Translations under genes and position numbers: made by a program
Shown: positions 55,241-64,000 of the stretch, in pieces
Position numbering within the stretch: position 1 is the stretch's first letter
Layout of the letters: the number at the start of each line of letters is the position of its first letter
Assembly (NCBI RefSeq): GCF_013602415.1
Contig: NZ_WPAG02000002.1
Coordinates: 124,001-188,000, forward strand
DNA: 64,000 bases
DNA from: Rhodococcus sp. B50
Lineage (GTDB): Bacteria; Actinomycetota; Actinomycetes; Mycobacteriales; Mycobacteriaceae
Direction of reading: 5' to 3'
Notes under the pieces: model-generated
The model's input: the letters and a program-made list of their open reading frames with translations, nothing else
The model's database searches: none
Told to the model about the DNA's origin: nothing

Positions 55241-56130
55241 GCGGCCGGCACTTCTCCGGGCTCGTCGCCCTTGGCGATGGGCACGCGGACCGCGTTGCCC
55301 CACTCGGTCCACGAACCGTCGTAGTTGCGCACGTTCGAGTACCCGAGCAGATGGGTGAGGACGAACCAGGTGTGGCTCGACCGCTCGCCGATCCGGCAGT
55401 AGGCGATCACGTCGGCGTCCTTCGCGATGTCGCCGTAGATCTCGTCGAGCTCGGCCCGCGCACGGAACCGGCCGTCGGGCGCTGCGGCCTTCGCCCACGG
55501 GATCGACACCGCCGTGGGGATGTGGCCGCCGCGCAGTGCCCCCTCCTCCGGGTAGTCGGGCATGTGGGTGCGCTCGCCCGTGTACTCCTGGGGCGACCGC
55601 ACGTCGACCAGCGGACCCGTGCCCAGGTGTGCGAGGACGTCGTCCTTGAACGCGCGGATCAGCGCGTCGTTGCGCTCGACGACCGGGTAGCCGCTCGTCG
55701 TGGCGGACGGGATGTCGAGGGTGGTGTCGCGGTTCTCGGAGATCCACGCGTCGCGGCCACCGTCGAGAAGCCGGACGTCCTCGTGACCGAAGAGGGTGAA
55801 GACCCACAGCGCGTAGGCGGCCCACCAGTTGGACTTGTCGCCGTAGATGATCACGGTGTCGGTGCGACGGATGCCCTTGCGGTCCATGAGCGCGGCGAAC
55901 TGCTCGCCGTCGATGTAGTCGCGGGTGACGGGATCGTTGAGATCGAGATGCCAGTCGATCTTCACCGCACCGGGGATGTGCCCCACGTCGTAGAGCAGGA
56001 CGTCCTCGTCGGACTCTACGACCTTCACTTCGGGATGGCCGAGATGAGCGGACAACCACTCCGTCGACACGAGACGGCTGGGATCCGCGTATGCGGCGAA
56101 CGAAGGGTTGCTATCGGGTGCGACGGGCAC
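55237..56130 (-). CDS. sseA: Thiosulfate sulfurtransferase SseA (rhodanese)
   Basis: Transfers sulfane sulfur from thiosulfate or mercaptopyruvate. The 297-residue protein has two rhodanese domains: an inactive N-terminal one ([18 protein letters not shown]) and the C-terminal catalytic one with [15 protein letters not shown] (Cys nucleophile). GTG 56130 is chosen since AGGAG lies 5 bases upstream. It heads the sseA-sufE-papA-like unit and is divergent from the truncated haemoglobin gene. Confidence 0.92.
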   Translation of the reverse strand: MPVAPDSNPSFAAYADPSRLVSTEWLSAHLGHPEVKVVESDEDVLLYDVGHIPGAVKIDWHLDLNDPVTRDYIDGEQFAALMDRKGIRRTDTVIIYGDKSNWWAAYALWVFTLFGHEDVRLLDGGRDAWISENRDTTLDIPSATTSGYPVVERNDALIRAFKDDVLAHLGTGPLVDVRSPQEYTGERTHMPDYPEEGALRGGHIPTAVSIPWAKAAAPDGRFRARAELDEIYGDIAKDADVIAYCRIGERSSHTWFVLTHLLGYSNVRNYDGSWTEWGNAVRVPIAKGDEPGEVPAA

Positions 56131-56178
56131 ATGGGCTCCTGAGGCTGTGGTGGCAGGTGCGCCGTCGATTCTAGGCGG

Positions 56179-56184
56179 TACCGT
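56179..56184 (+). promoter_or_regulatory. -10 box of the truncated haemoglobin gene
   Basis: TACCGT ends 8 bases before GTG 56193. Confidence 0.4.
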
Positions 56185-56192
56185 GACGGGAC

Positions 56193-56609
56193 GTGACCCG
56201 CAGCAACCCCCACGCCGACCGGCCGGCCCGCGCCGAGCTCGCATCGCGGGAGCACATCGACCTGCTGGTCCGGCGGTTCTACGAACGCGCACTCGACGAT
56301 CCCGTGCTCGCGCCGGTCTTCGACGTTCTCGCCGTCGTCGGACTCGACGACCATCTGGTGGTCGTCGGCGACTTCTGGGAGCAGATCCTCTTCCGAACGG
56401 CCCGCTACCGCGGCGCGTTCGTTCCGGTGCACGGGGCGCTGCACGGACACCACGGACTGACTCCCGCGCGATTCGAGCGGTGGTTGCAGTTGTGGTGCGA
56501 GACCGTGGACGAGATGTTTCACGGGGTGGACGCGGACCGTGCGAAGACCAAGGCCGAGGCGATGGTGGTCTCGTTGCAGAAGTCCCTGTACGGCCGCGCG
56601 ACCCGATAG
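56193..56609 (+). CDS. Group III truncated haemoglobin
   Basis: Haem protein that may detoxify nitric oxide or handle oxygen. The 138-residue product has the B-helix RRFYERAL with the B10 Tyr, E-helix region [14 protein letters not shown], the proximal His in [13 protein letters not shown] and G-helix [16 protein letters not shown] with the G8 Trp. These features place it in group III rather than I or II. The GTG start has a -10 hexamer 8 bases upstream. It is convergent with maf. Confidence 0.86.
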   Translation: MTRSNPHADRPARAELASREHIDLLVRRFYERALDDPVLAPVFDVLAVVGLDDHLVVVGDFWEQILFRTARYRGAFVPVHGALHGHHGLTPARFERWLQLWCETVDEMFHGVDADRAKTKAEAMVVSLQKSLYGRATR

Positions 56610-56622
56610 GGCCGGATACGGC

Positions 56623-57285
56623 CTAGTTCTCGAGCGCCTCGACGGGGATCGCGGCGTTCTCGGTCCACAACCGCGCCACGGAGATGCCCACCTCGGCGAG
56701 CAGACGCCGCACCAGCGGGAGCCCGATGCCGATCACCGACGACGGATCGCCCTCGATGCGCTCGATGAACCAGCCACCGTGACCGTCGAGCGTGAAGGCG
56801 CCGGCCACGTCGAGCGGCTCACCGCTGTCGAGATACGCCTCGAGTTCCTCGTCGGTGGGGGTGCCGAAGTACACGACGGTGCCGCTGTGGTCGGCGGTCT
56901 CGGCGACGACCTCGTCGTCCCGGATGCGGAGCACGGCATGACCCGTGAGCAGCTCGCCGCTGCGACCGGCGATCGTCCGCCAGCGCTCGCGGGCAGCCTC
57001 GACGGTGCCGGGCTTGCCCTGCAGGTCGCCGTCGATCAGGAGCATCGAGTCGCAGCCGATGACGACGGCGTCGCGCAGACCCTGCTCGCGCAGGACCGGC
57101 AGGACGTCGGTGGCCTTGGCGCGGGCGAGTTCGGTGACGATCTGCGCCGGTGGGGTGTCGGGGCCCAGGGACGCGATGAGCGCGTCCTCGTCGACCTCCG
57201 ACACCTGCACCAACGGCTTCACGCCCGCCGCGTGGAGAACCGCGAGGCGGGCGGGTGAAGCCGAGGCGAGCACGAGCCGCGGCAT
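56623..57285 (-). CDS. maf: Maf-family nucleoside triphosphate pyrophosphatase
   Basis: Hydrolyses non-canonical nucleoside triphosphates. The 220-residue protein has LVLASASPARLAVL at the N-terminus, VIGCDSMLLIDGDLQGKPGTVEAARERW near residue 72 and the C-terminal GDPSSVIGIGLPLV. It starts one base after the accE stop, so accE and maf are co-transcribed. Confidence 0.92.
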   Translation of the reverse strand: MPRLVLASASPARLAVLHAAGVKPLVQVSEVDEDALIASLGPDTPPAQIVTELARAKATDVLPVLREQGLRDAVVIGCDSMLLIDGDLQGKPGTVEAARERWRTIAGRSGELLTGHAVLRIRDDEVVAETADHSGTVVYFGTPTDEELEAYLDSGEPLDVAGAFTLDGHGGWFIERIEGDPSSVIGIGLPLVRRLLAEVGISVARLWTENAAIPVEALEN

Positions 57286-57286
57286 G

Positions 57287-57613
57287 TCAGCCGCGGTTCG
57301 GGTAGGAATACGGCGAGAACGGCGCCCACCGGCGGTGCATCCGCGTCGGATCACCCCAGGTCTCGGGCGGCCGGGTGTCGCTCACGTCCTCGCCGGCCGA
57401 CGCAGCGGCAGCGGCGAGCACGGCGACGAGAGCCGCGATCTCCTCGTCGGTCGGATTGCCCTTGACGATGCGGAGGGCGGCCGCGGTCTCGGCGACCGCG
57501 GGACTCTCCTGGGCAGCTTCGGTCGCTCCGTCGTCGGGCGTTGCCTCGACCGTGGGCGGCTGCTCGTCGACGTCGAACTCGGTGATGATCTTGTCCTCTG
57601 TCGTCGCTGTCAC
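57287..57613 (-). CDS. accE: Acyl-CoA carboxylase epsilon subunit AccE
   Basis: Small subunit that stabilises AccA3-AccD5 complexes. The 108-residue protein has an acidic, low-complexity N-terminal half and the epsilon-family helix LRIVKGNPTDEEIAALVAVLAAAAA, followed by WGDPTRMHRRWAPFSPYS. GTG 57613 (MTATTEDKIITEFDV) gives the expected size. It lies downstream of accD5 with a stem-loop between. Confidence 0.85.
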   Translation of the reverse strand: MTATTEDKIITEFDVDEQPPTVEATPDDGATEAAQESPAVAETAAALRIVKGNPTDEEIAALVAVLAAAAASAGEDVSDTRPPETWGDPTRMHRRWAPFSPYSYPNRG

Positions 57614-57724
57614 AGGGCACCCCCCGGATACGCGTCCACACGGGCATCGGATGCCCACCGGGTCGCTGTCATGTCGATCCCTCTCTCGGGTTCATCGCAC
57701 GTCGTCGGCGACGTGCTACGCCGT

Positions 57725-57751
57725 GCAGGACCGGGCTGCGCCCGGTCCTGC
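57725..57751 (-). promoter_or_regulatory. Perfect 12-base-pair stem-loop between accD5 and accE
   Basis: Arms 57725-57736 and 57740-57751 pair perfectly around a 3-base loop, starting 10 bases after the accD5 stop on the minus strand. There is no T-tract. It could be a partial terminator or an RNA-processing or stability site that sets the ratio of AccD5 to AccE. Confidence 0.6.
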
Positions 57752-57760
57752 CGCGGAGCG

Positions 57761-59401
<1,641 letters not shown>

Positions 59402-59409
59402 GGCCAGTC

Positions 59410-59415
59410 AGCTTA
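59410..59415 (-). promoter_or_regulatory. -10 box of accD5
   Basis: TAAGCT on the minus strand ends 8 bases before ATG 59401. Confidence 0.4.
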
Positions 59416-59505
59416 GCGATCGTCATACAAGGCCGCTGCATCGAGGTCCCGAAGGCCGGACGACGCATCCGGACCTACCGGCGGGTAGGGAGAGAAGGCC
59501 CACTT

Positions 59506-59511
59506 TAGGCT
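59506..59511 (+). promoter_or_regulatory. -10 box of leaderless birA
   Basis: TAGGCT ends 6 bases before ATG 59518 and places the upstream in-frame GTG at 59512 outside the transcript. Confidence 0.55.
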
Positions 59512-59517
59512 GTGTAC

Positions 59518-60363
59518 ATGGCATCCGACCGGCCCACGACCGATCTTCCCACCCTCCGCACACCGCTCGACGAGGCAGCGCTGCGCGATGTCCTCGTCGG
59601 CGCCGAGGGCGAGGGCTTCTACACCCGCCTCGACGTCGTCGCAGACACGGCCTCGACCAACGCGGATCTGCTCGCCGTCGCCGCTACCGGCGACGACCGC
59701 CGCGTGCTCCTCGCCGAGTTCCAGCACGGAGGCCGCGGCCGCCACTCGCGCACCTGGAACGGAGTGCCCGGCGCGCAGGTCATCGTCTCGGTCCTGCTGC
59801 GCCTGCCCGAGTGCCCGCTGCAGAATCTCGGATGGCTCCCGCTGCTGTGCGGCGTCGCCACGGTCGACGCCGTGCGGTCGGTCACCGGCGTCGAGGCACA
59901 ACTGAAGTGGCCCAACGACGTTCTCGTCGACGGCCGCAAGCTCGCCGGCATCCTCGTGGAGGTCGCCACCACCTCGCCGGTGCCCACGGTGGTCGCCGGG
60001 ATCGGCATCAACGCCACCCTCGGACGCGACGAGCTGCCCGTGCCCACCGCCACCTCGCTGTTGCTCGAAGACGCCGCCGAACTGGATCGCACTCCGCTCG
60101 CGCGGGCGCTGCTGGCCGATGTCGGCGAGCGGATCCGGGCGTGGGCCCGCGCGGGATGGGACACCACCGAGCTGGCCGCGGCGTACCGCGACCGGTGCAG
60201 CACGATCGGGCAACGCGTCCGCGCGATCCTGCCCGGCGACACCGAACTGCACGGTGTCGCGACCGACGTCGACGACCAGGGGCGCATCGTGATCCGCCCC
60301 GACGGCGGGGGAGACGCCGTGTCGGTCGCTGCGGGCGACATCACGCATCTGCGTCCGGTCTGA
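59518..60363 (+). CDS. birA: Biotin-[acetyl-CoA carboxylase] ligase
   Basis: Attaches biotin to the AccA-type carboxylase subunits. The 281-residue protein has STNADLLA, the biotinyl-AMP loop GGRGRHSRTWNGVPG near residue 72, LKWPNDVLVDGRKLAGILVE near 130 and a small C-terminal domain. It has no N-terminal DNA-binding domain, so it is the non-regulatory (class I) type. It is divergent from accD5, whose partner subunit is its substrate. Confidence 0.93.
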   Translation: MASDRPTTDLPTLRTPLDEAALRDVLVGAEGEGFYTRLDVVADTASTNADLLAVAATGDDRRVLLAEFQHGGRGRHSRTWNGVPGAQVIVSVLLRLPECPLQNLGWLPLLCGVATVDAVRSVTGVEAQLKWPNDVLVDGRKLAGILVEVATTSPVPTVVAGIGINATLGRDELPVPTATSLLLEDAAELDRTPLARALLADVGERIRAWARAGWDTTELAAAYRDRCSTIGQRVRAILPGDTELHGVATDVDDQGRIVIRPDGGGDAVSVAAGDITHLRPV

Positions 60364-60418
60364 TCACCGTGTGACCGCTCACATCGGCACGACACCGACA
60401 TATGCCATCGTGGGCGCT

Positions 60419-60982
60419 ATGGGATATCCGGAGGACGCCCTCGCACCCGAGGAAGAGCTGCTGCTGCATCGGCATCCGCACTGGAAGGCGCTCGTGCTGC
60501 CGACGGTGACCTTCCTCGCGGCCACGATGATTGCCGGATTCCTGCTGGGCACGATCCAGGCACGCCTCGACGGCGCGGCCGCGACCGCGTGCGCCGTCGC
60601 CGTGGCCGTCGCGTGGATCGGCATCGTCGGCTGGCGGTGCGTCCCCCGCTTCGTCGGGTGGCTGACGACGCATTTCATCGTCACCGACCGGCGCGTCCTC
60701 GTCCGCACCGGCGTCCTCACCCACACCGGTATCGACATCCCGATGGGCCGGATCAGCAACGTCCAGTTCCGGCACGGTCTCGTCGATCGCATGCTGCGGA
60801 CCGGCACGCTGGTCGTCGTTTCCGCGGCCGACGATCCCATCGAGTTCGACGACATCCCCGACGTGCAGGAGGTGCATGCCCTGCTCTACCGGCAGGCCTT
60901 CGACGCGCAGAATTCGCATCCCGACGACCGCCACACCACCCGCTACCGGCGCGACGAACACGAGCACCGGAAGGCGTGGTGA
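60419..60982 (+). CDS. PH-domain (bPH2) membrane protein
   Basis: The 187-residue protein begins MGYPEDALAPEEELLLHRHPHWKALV, has two membrane helices (about residues 24-46 and 53-72), then the bacterial PH domain VTDRRVLVRTGVLTHTGIDIPMGRISNVQFRHGLVDRMLRTGTLVVVSAAD. It matches Rv3278c-like proteins by synteny. ATG 60419 is preferred to GTG 60371 because family members start near MGYPE. Confidence 0.8.
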   Translation: MGYPEDALAPEEELLLHRHPHWKALVLPTVTFLAATMIAGFLLGTIQARLDGAAATACAVAVAVAWIGIVGWRCVPRFVGWLTTHFIVTDRRVLVRTGVLTHTGIDIPMGRISNVQFRHGLVDRMLRTGTLVVVSAADDPIEFDDIPDVQEVHALLYRQAFDAQNSHPDDRHTTRYRRDEHEHRKAW

Positions 60983-61045
60983 CGACGAGCGGAACGACCG
61001 TCGACACGACCCGCTCGTAATCCCGACAAAGCGAACCCCGATCCG

Positions 61046-61051
61046 TAGGCT
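61046..61051 (+). promoter_or_regulatory. -10 box of the response regulator gene
   Basis: TAGGCT ends 6 bases before GTG 61058, favouring it over GTG 61055. Confidence 0.5.
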
Positions 61052-61057
61052 GGCGTG

Positions 61058-61741
61058 GTGACTGCCGTTCTACTCGCCGAAGACGACGACGCCATCGCCG
61101 CACCGCTGTCCCGCGCGCTGGGACGTGAAGGGTACGACGTGACCGTCGAGGACAACGGTCCGGCCGCGCTCGAACAGGCACTGTCGGGCAGGTTCGAACT
61201 GCTCATCCTCGATCTCGGTCTCCCCGGAATGGACGGACTCGAGGTGTGCCGCCAGATACGGGCGAGCCGCTCCGATCTCGCCGTCCTCATGCTCACCGCC
61301 CGCACCGACGAAGTGGACTTCGTCGTCGGTCTCGATGCCGGTGCCGACGACTACGTCGGCAAACCCTTCCGCCTCGCCGAACTCATGGCGCGTGTGCGTG
61401 CCCTGCTGCGCCGGCGCGGCGGTTCGGAGAACGACGACGTCGTGGACGTCGCCGGGATCCGGCTCGAGCGCGCCGCGCGCCGGGTCCTCGTGGACGGCTC
61501 GGAGGTGACCCTCGCCAACAAGGAGTACGAGCTCCTGCGCGTGCTGCTCGAGCACGCCGGGCAGGTCGTCTCCCGCGACGCGATCCTCGAGGAGGTGTGG
61601 GGCGACGCCGACCTGCGCGGTTCGAAGACTCTCGACATGCACATGTCGTGGTTGCGCCGGAAGATCGGCGACGAGGGACCGGCCGGGGAACGCCGCATCG
61701 CCACGGTGCGCGGTGTCGGTTTCCGGCTGAACACCGACTAG
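61058..61741 (+). CDS. OmpR/PhoB-family response regulator
   Basis: The 227-residue protein has a receiver domain with acidic pocket AEDDD, phosphoacceptor Asp52 (LLILDLGLPGMDG), Thr/Lys switch residues (MLTARTDE, YVGKPF), and a C-terminal winged helix (VTLANKEYELLRVLLEHAGQVVSRDAILEEVWGD, then RIATVRGVGFRLN). It is followed after 10 bases by its histidine kinase. Target genes are unknown. Confidence 0.92.
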   Translation: MTAVLLAEDDDAIAAPLSRALGREGYDVTVEDNGPAALEQALSGRFELLILDLGLPGMDGLEVCRQIRASRSDLAVLMLTARTDEVDFVVGLDAGADDYVGKPFRLAELMARVRALLRRRGGSENDDVVDVAGIRLERAARRVLVDGSEVTLANKEYELLRVLLEHAGQVVSRDAILEEVWGDADLRGSKTLDMHMSWLRRKIGDEGPAGERRIATVRGVGFRLNTD

Positions 61742-61751
61742 CGTCTCCGGC

Positions 61752-63059
61752 GTGCGCAGCCGCATCCTCAACGCCGTCCTGGCGACCGTGCTGCTCGTCG
61801 CGCTGTTGCTCGGCGTGCCCCTCGCCTACACGGCCTTCCTGTTCGTCGAGGACACCGCCCGGCGCGACCTGCAGACCCGGCTCGAACGCATGGCCGACGA
61901 GATCATCGCCCAGGAGGGAACCGACGGATTCGTCGTCGGTGGGCTCGACACGAGTTCGCTGCGCCTGCTCGTCCCCACCGACGGACGGGCCGTCGTGGTC
62001 TATCCGACACCCGAGAACGTCGCGGCGCGCCTGGACATCGGCACGCCGGTGCTCGGGGCGTCGATCGTCGAGTCGTTGTCGATGGGCACGTCGGGCTCGC
62101 TGCTCATCGAGGTTCCCTCGGAGAGCATGCGCACTCTGCAGCAACAGGTGCTCGCCGCGGTGAGTCTGCTCGTGTTGCTGTCCGTCGCGGCCGGAGCGCT
62201 GGTCGCGGTGGCGACCGCCCGGAGACTCGCCGACCCGCTGCGCGACGTGGCGAACCGGGCGGCCCGACTCGCCGAGGGGGATTTCCGGCCGGTGGCCCGG
62301 CGGCACGGCATCCCCGAGCTGGATCGCGTCTCGGACGTGCTGGACTCGGCCGCTGTCGAGATCTCGCACCGCCTGCAACGCGAGCATGCGCTCGTCGGCG
62401 ACGTGTCGCACCAACTCCGTTCCCGGATGACCGCGATCCGGCTGCGCCTGGACGAGCTGTCCACCCACGAGGATCCCGCCGTGGTGGAGGAGGCCGACGC
62501 GGCCATGGCCCAGGTGGACCGGTTGACCACCGCGATCGACGGGCTCGTCCGCCAGTCCCGCGACAGCAGCGCCGACCAGCGCACGGACGTCTCGGTGGTC
62601 GGCGAACTCACCGGCGTCATCGCCGACTGGCGTGGACCCTACGAGGAGGCCGGACGGGAACTGGTGCTGCGCGGCGACCCGTCGCTGCGGGCGGCGGTGA
62701 CCGGTTCGCGATTGCGCGAGGCGGTCGCGGTGCTCGTCGACAACGCACTAGTGCACGGAGGCGGCACGTGCACGGTCTCGGTGCGGCACGTCGCCACCCG
62801 CGGCGACGTCACGGTGTGCGTCGAGGTCGCCGACGAGGGAGAGGGCGTCGGCGACGAGGTCGCCCCGTACGTCTTCGATCGCGGATTCTCCGGGGGTGGT
62901 TCGACCGGGGTGGGACTGGCGCTGGCGCGTGCTCTCGCGGAGGCCGACGGCGGCCGGCTCGAACTGCAGCGACGCCGGCCCGCACTGTTCGCCTTGTTCC
63001 TCGGGGCGCAGCGCGATCGGGACATGCAGTCGGCGAGCGGGACACGCGAACCGCGCTGA
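61752..63059 (+). CDS. Membrane sensor histidine kinase
   Basis: The 435-residue kinase has membrane helices at about residues 8-29 and 134-157, a short extracytoplasmic sensor between them, a HAMP linker (RRLADPLRDVANRAARLAEGDF), the H box GDVSHQLRSRMTAIRLRL with His220, N box VLVDNALVHG, and G boxes VADEGEGVGDEV and GGSTGVGLALARALAEADGG. The usual Pro after the H-box Arg is replaced by Ser-Arg. It is paired with the response regulator 10 bases upstream. The signal is unknown. Confidence 0.9.
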   Translation: MRSRILNAVLATVLLVALLLGVPLAYTAFLFVEDTARRDLQTRLERMADEIIAQEGTDGFVVGGLDTSSLRLLVPTDGRAVVVYPTPENVAARLDIGTPVLGASIVESLSMGTSGSLLIEVPSESMRTLQQQVLAAVSLLVLLSVAAGALVAVATARRLADPLRDVANRAARLAEGDFRPVARRHGIPELDRVSDVLDSAAVEISHRLQREHALVGDVSHQLRSRMTAIRLRLDELSTHEDPAVVEEADAAMAQVDRLTTAIDGLVRQSRDSSADQRTDVSVVGELTGVIADWRGPYEEAGRELVLRGDPSLRAAVTGSRLREAVAVLVDNALVHGGGTCTVSVRHVATRGDVTVCVEVADEGEGVGDEVAPYVFDRGFSGGGSTGVGLALARALAEADGGRLELQRRRPALFALFLGAQRDRDMQSASGTREPR

Positions 63060-63067
63060 CCCGGCGA

Positions 63068-63601
63068 TCAGGACCGGTCGAGCTGCCCGGTGTGCTCGTC
63101 GGCGGGCGTGTCCGGAACCATCTCCTCGGGAAAGACGAACTTCCGGAAGCAGTAGAACCGGAAGATCATCTGCAGCAGGTTGCCGATGACGTACGCGCTG
63201 ACGAAGTCGGCGATGTTCTCCGTCGCGAGGCTCACCTCGGGAACTCTCAGGTCGAAGACGTAACTCGAGATCCACAGTGGGATGAACGAGAGCACGACGC
63301 CGATACCGCTGACGAAGAAGAACAGGAATGCCTCGTGGGCGCGCTCGCGGCCACCGCGATTACGGAACGACCATTCGCGGTTGAGGATGTACGAGCAGAT
63401 CACCGCGACGACGCCGGCGATGATCTTCGCCGTCACGGGTTTCTCGGAAAGCACTGTGAGCTTGAGCGTGTAGAAGATCGCCGAGTCGATCACGAAGGTC
63501 GTGCCACCGACGATGGCGAATTTGATCAATTCGCGATGCCGGAGCAACAGCCCCCGCAAAGGCTGGGGAACTCTGCTCAACGCTTCATCGACGACGGCCA
63601 C
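63068..63601 (-). CDS. GtrA-family membrane protein
   Basis: The 177-residue protein has four membrane helices and the GtrA signatures ELIKFAIVGGTTFVIDSAIFYTLK, NREWSFRNRGGRERAHEAFLFFFVSG and the C-terminal RFYCFRKFVFPEE. GtrA proteins act in polyprenyl-linked sugar transfer, in actinobacteria often for arabinogalactan. GTG 63601 is chosen because a TACACT hexamer lies 7 bases upstream and the frame before it (to 63727) is not family-like. It is convergent with the histidine kinase gene. Confidence 0.87.
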   Translation of the reverse strand: MAVVDEALSRVPQPLRGLLLRHRELIKFAIVGGTTFVIDSAIFYTLKLTVLSEKPVTAKIIAGVVAVICSYILNREWSFRNRGGRERAHEAFLFFFVSGIGVVLSFIPLWISSYVFDLRVPEVSLATENIADFVSAYVIGNLLQMIFRFYCFRKFVFPEEMVPDTPADEHTGQLDRS

Positions 63602-63608
63602 TTGGAGA

Positions 63609-63614
63609 AGTGTA
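63609..63614 (-). promoter_or_regulatory. -10 box deciding the GtrA start
   Basis: TACACT on the minus strand ends 7 bases before GTG 63601. Confidence 0.45.
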
Positions 63615-63735
63615 CGAAACGGAGAGGTGAATTTCCGAAACCCGACCGCACATGTCGGCATTGCCACACGTCTCCGCCGCCGGACCGTGGTGCCCCGGGA
63701 CGGCGTGACGACATGCTGTGACACCATGGACAGCC

Positions 63736-64000
63736 GTGACAGGCAGACCTGATTCGTCCCCCCGATCCGATACCCCTCGCACCCTGACGACCGGCATGCC
63801 CGTCGTCACGATGATCGGCGGAGGCCAGCTCGCGCGGATGACGCATCAGGCGGCCATCGCCCTCGGTCAGACGCTGCGCGTGCTCGCGGGCAGCCCGGAC
63901 GAACCCGCCGCGCAGGTGAGCCCGAACGTGGTGCTCGGCAGCCACGACGACCTCGACGCCCTCCGCCGCGCCGCGACCGGTGCGCACGCGCTCACCTTCG
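63736..64000 (+). CDS. purK: N5-carboxyaminoimidazole ribonucleotide synthase PurK, N-terminal part
   Basis: Converts aminoimidazole ribonucleotide, ATP and bicarbonate to N5-CAIR in purine synthesis. About 88 codons are visible before the window ends. MPVVTMIGGGQLARMTHQAAIALGQTLRVLAG is the family's N-terminal nucleotide-binding region. GTG 63736 adds 20 residues before this; ATG 63796 is the alternative. It is divergent from the GtrA gene. purE would be expected just after the window. Confidence 0.88.
   Translation, partial: MTGRPDSSPRSDTPRTLTTGMPVVTMIGGGQLARMTHQAAIALGQTLRVLAGSPDEPAAQVSPNVVLGSHDDLDALRRAATGAHALTF

Overview
The window is high-GC DNA with tightly packed genes and frequent 4-base stop/start overlaps. 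Its content fits a mycolic-acid actinobacterium, most likely Rhodococcus or a close relative: an MspA-type porin, accA3/accD5/accE carboxylase genes, a PapA-like acyltransferase, a SAM-IV riboswitch, and type VII secretion (ESX)-associated small proteins. Gene order closely follows, from memory and unsearched, the Mycobacterium tuberculosis stretch Rv3341 back to about Rv3275c (metX, icd, trpS, yhjD, sdhCDAB, cdd-deoA-add, upp, pmmB, punA, amiB/amiA, lpdA, glpD, nei, lhr, pcd-lrpA-lat, accA3, sseA, maf, accE, accD5, birA, purK). No rRNA, tRNA, CRISPR array, insertion sequence or phage was seen.

Layout: 1-706 holds the start of metX (minus strand) behind a SAM-IV riboswitch and two very short upstream reading frames. 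818-6884 runs on the plus strand: icd, a membrane protein, xth, trpS, yhjD and a LapA-like gene. 7002-10394 is the sdhCDAB operon (minus). 10648-13485 is the pyrimidine and purine nucleoside salvage set cdd-deoA-add, continued by upp (17014) and pmmB-punA (18541-20849). Between these lie an Rv3311-like protein, a compact ESX-associated/NlpC cassette (14850-16900) and an MspA-like porin (17803). 20904-24031 holds an enoyl-CoA hydratase-like gene and two M20 amidohydrolases. 24103-27751 is an Fbp-type ferric iron ABC importer. 28436-33240 groups the LpdA flavoprotein with divergent glpK and glpD.

33263-41480 holds an MpaB/DUF2236 oxygenase divergent from a TetR regulator, then nei-lhr DNA repair genes. 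41518-45662 has a FAD-linked 2-hydroxyacid oxidase coupled to an acyl-CoA synthetase, and small split-barrel proteins. 45667-49075 is the lysine catabolic set: pcd, lrpA and lat. 51441-59401 is the acyl-CoA carboxylase region (accA3, accE, accD5) interleaved with sseA-sufE, a PapA-like gene, a truncated haemoglobin and maf. 59518 to the end carries birA (which would biotinylate AccA3), a PH-domain membrane protein, a two-component system, a GtrA protein and the start of purK.

Two regulatory themes stand out. First, many genes have a TAnnnT-type -10 hexamer only 6-8 bases upstream of the start codon, so a large share look leaderless; this pattern was used to choose several starts. Second, sulfur and iron inputs are visible: a SAM-IV riboswitch plus a Met-Met-Met-Cys-Cys upstream frame ahead of metX, and DtxR/IdeR-like boxes (15 of 19 consensus positions each) ahead of sdhCDAB/cdd and the Fbp importer. 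All family assignments come from reading motifs in the translations; no database search was run.
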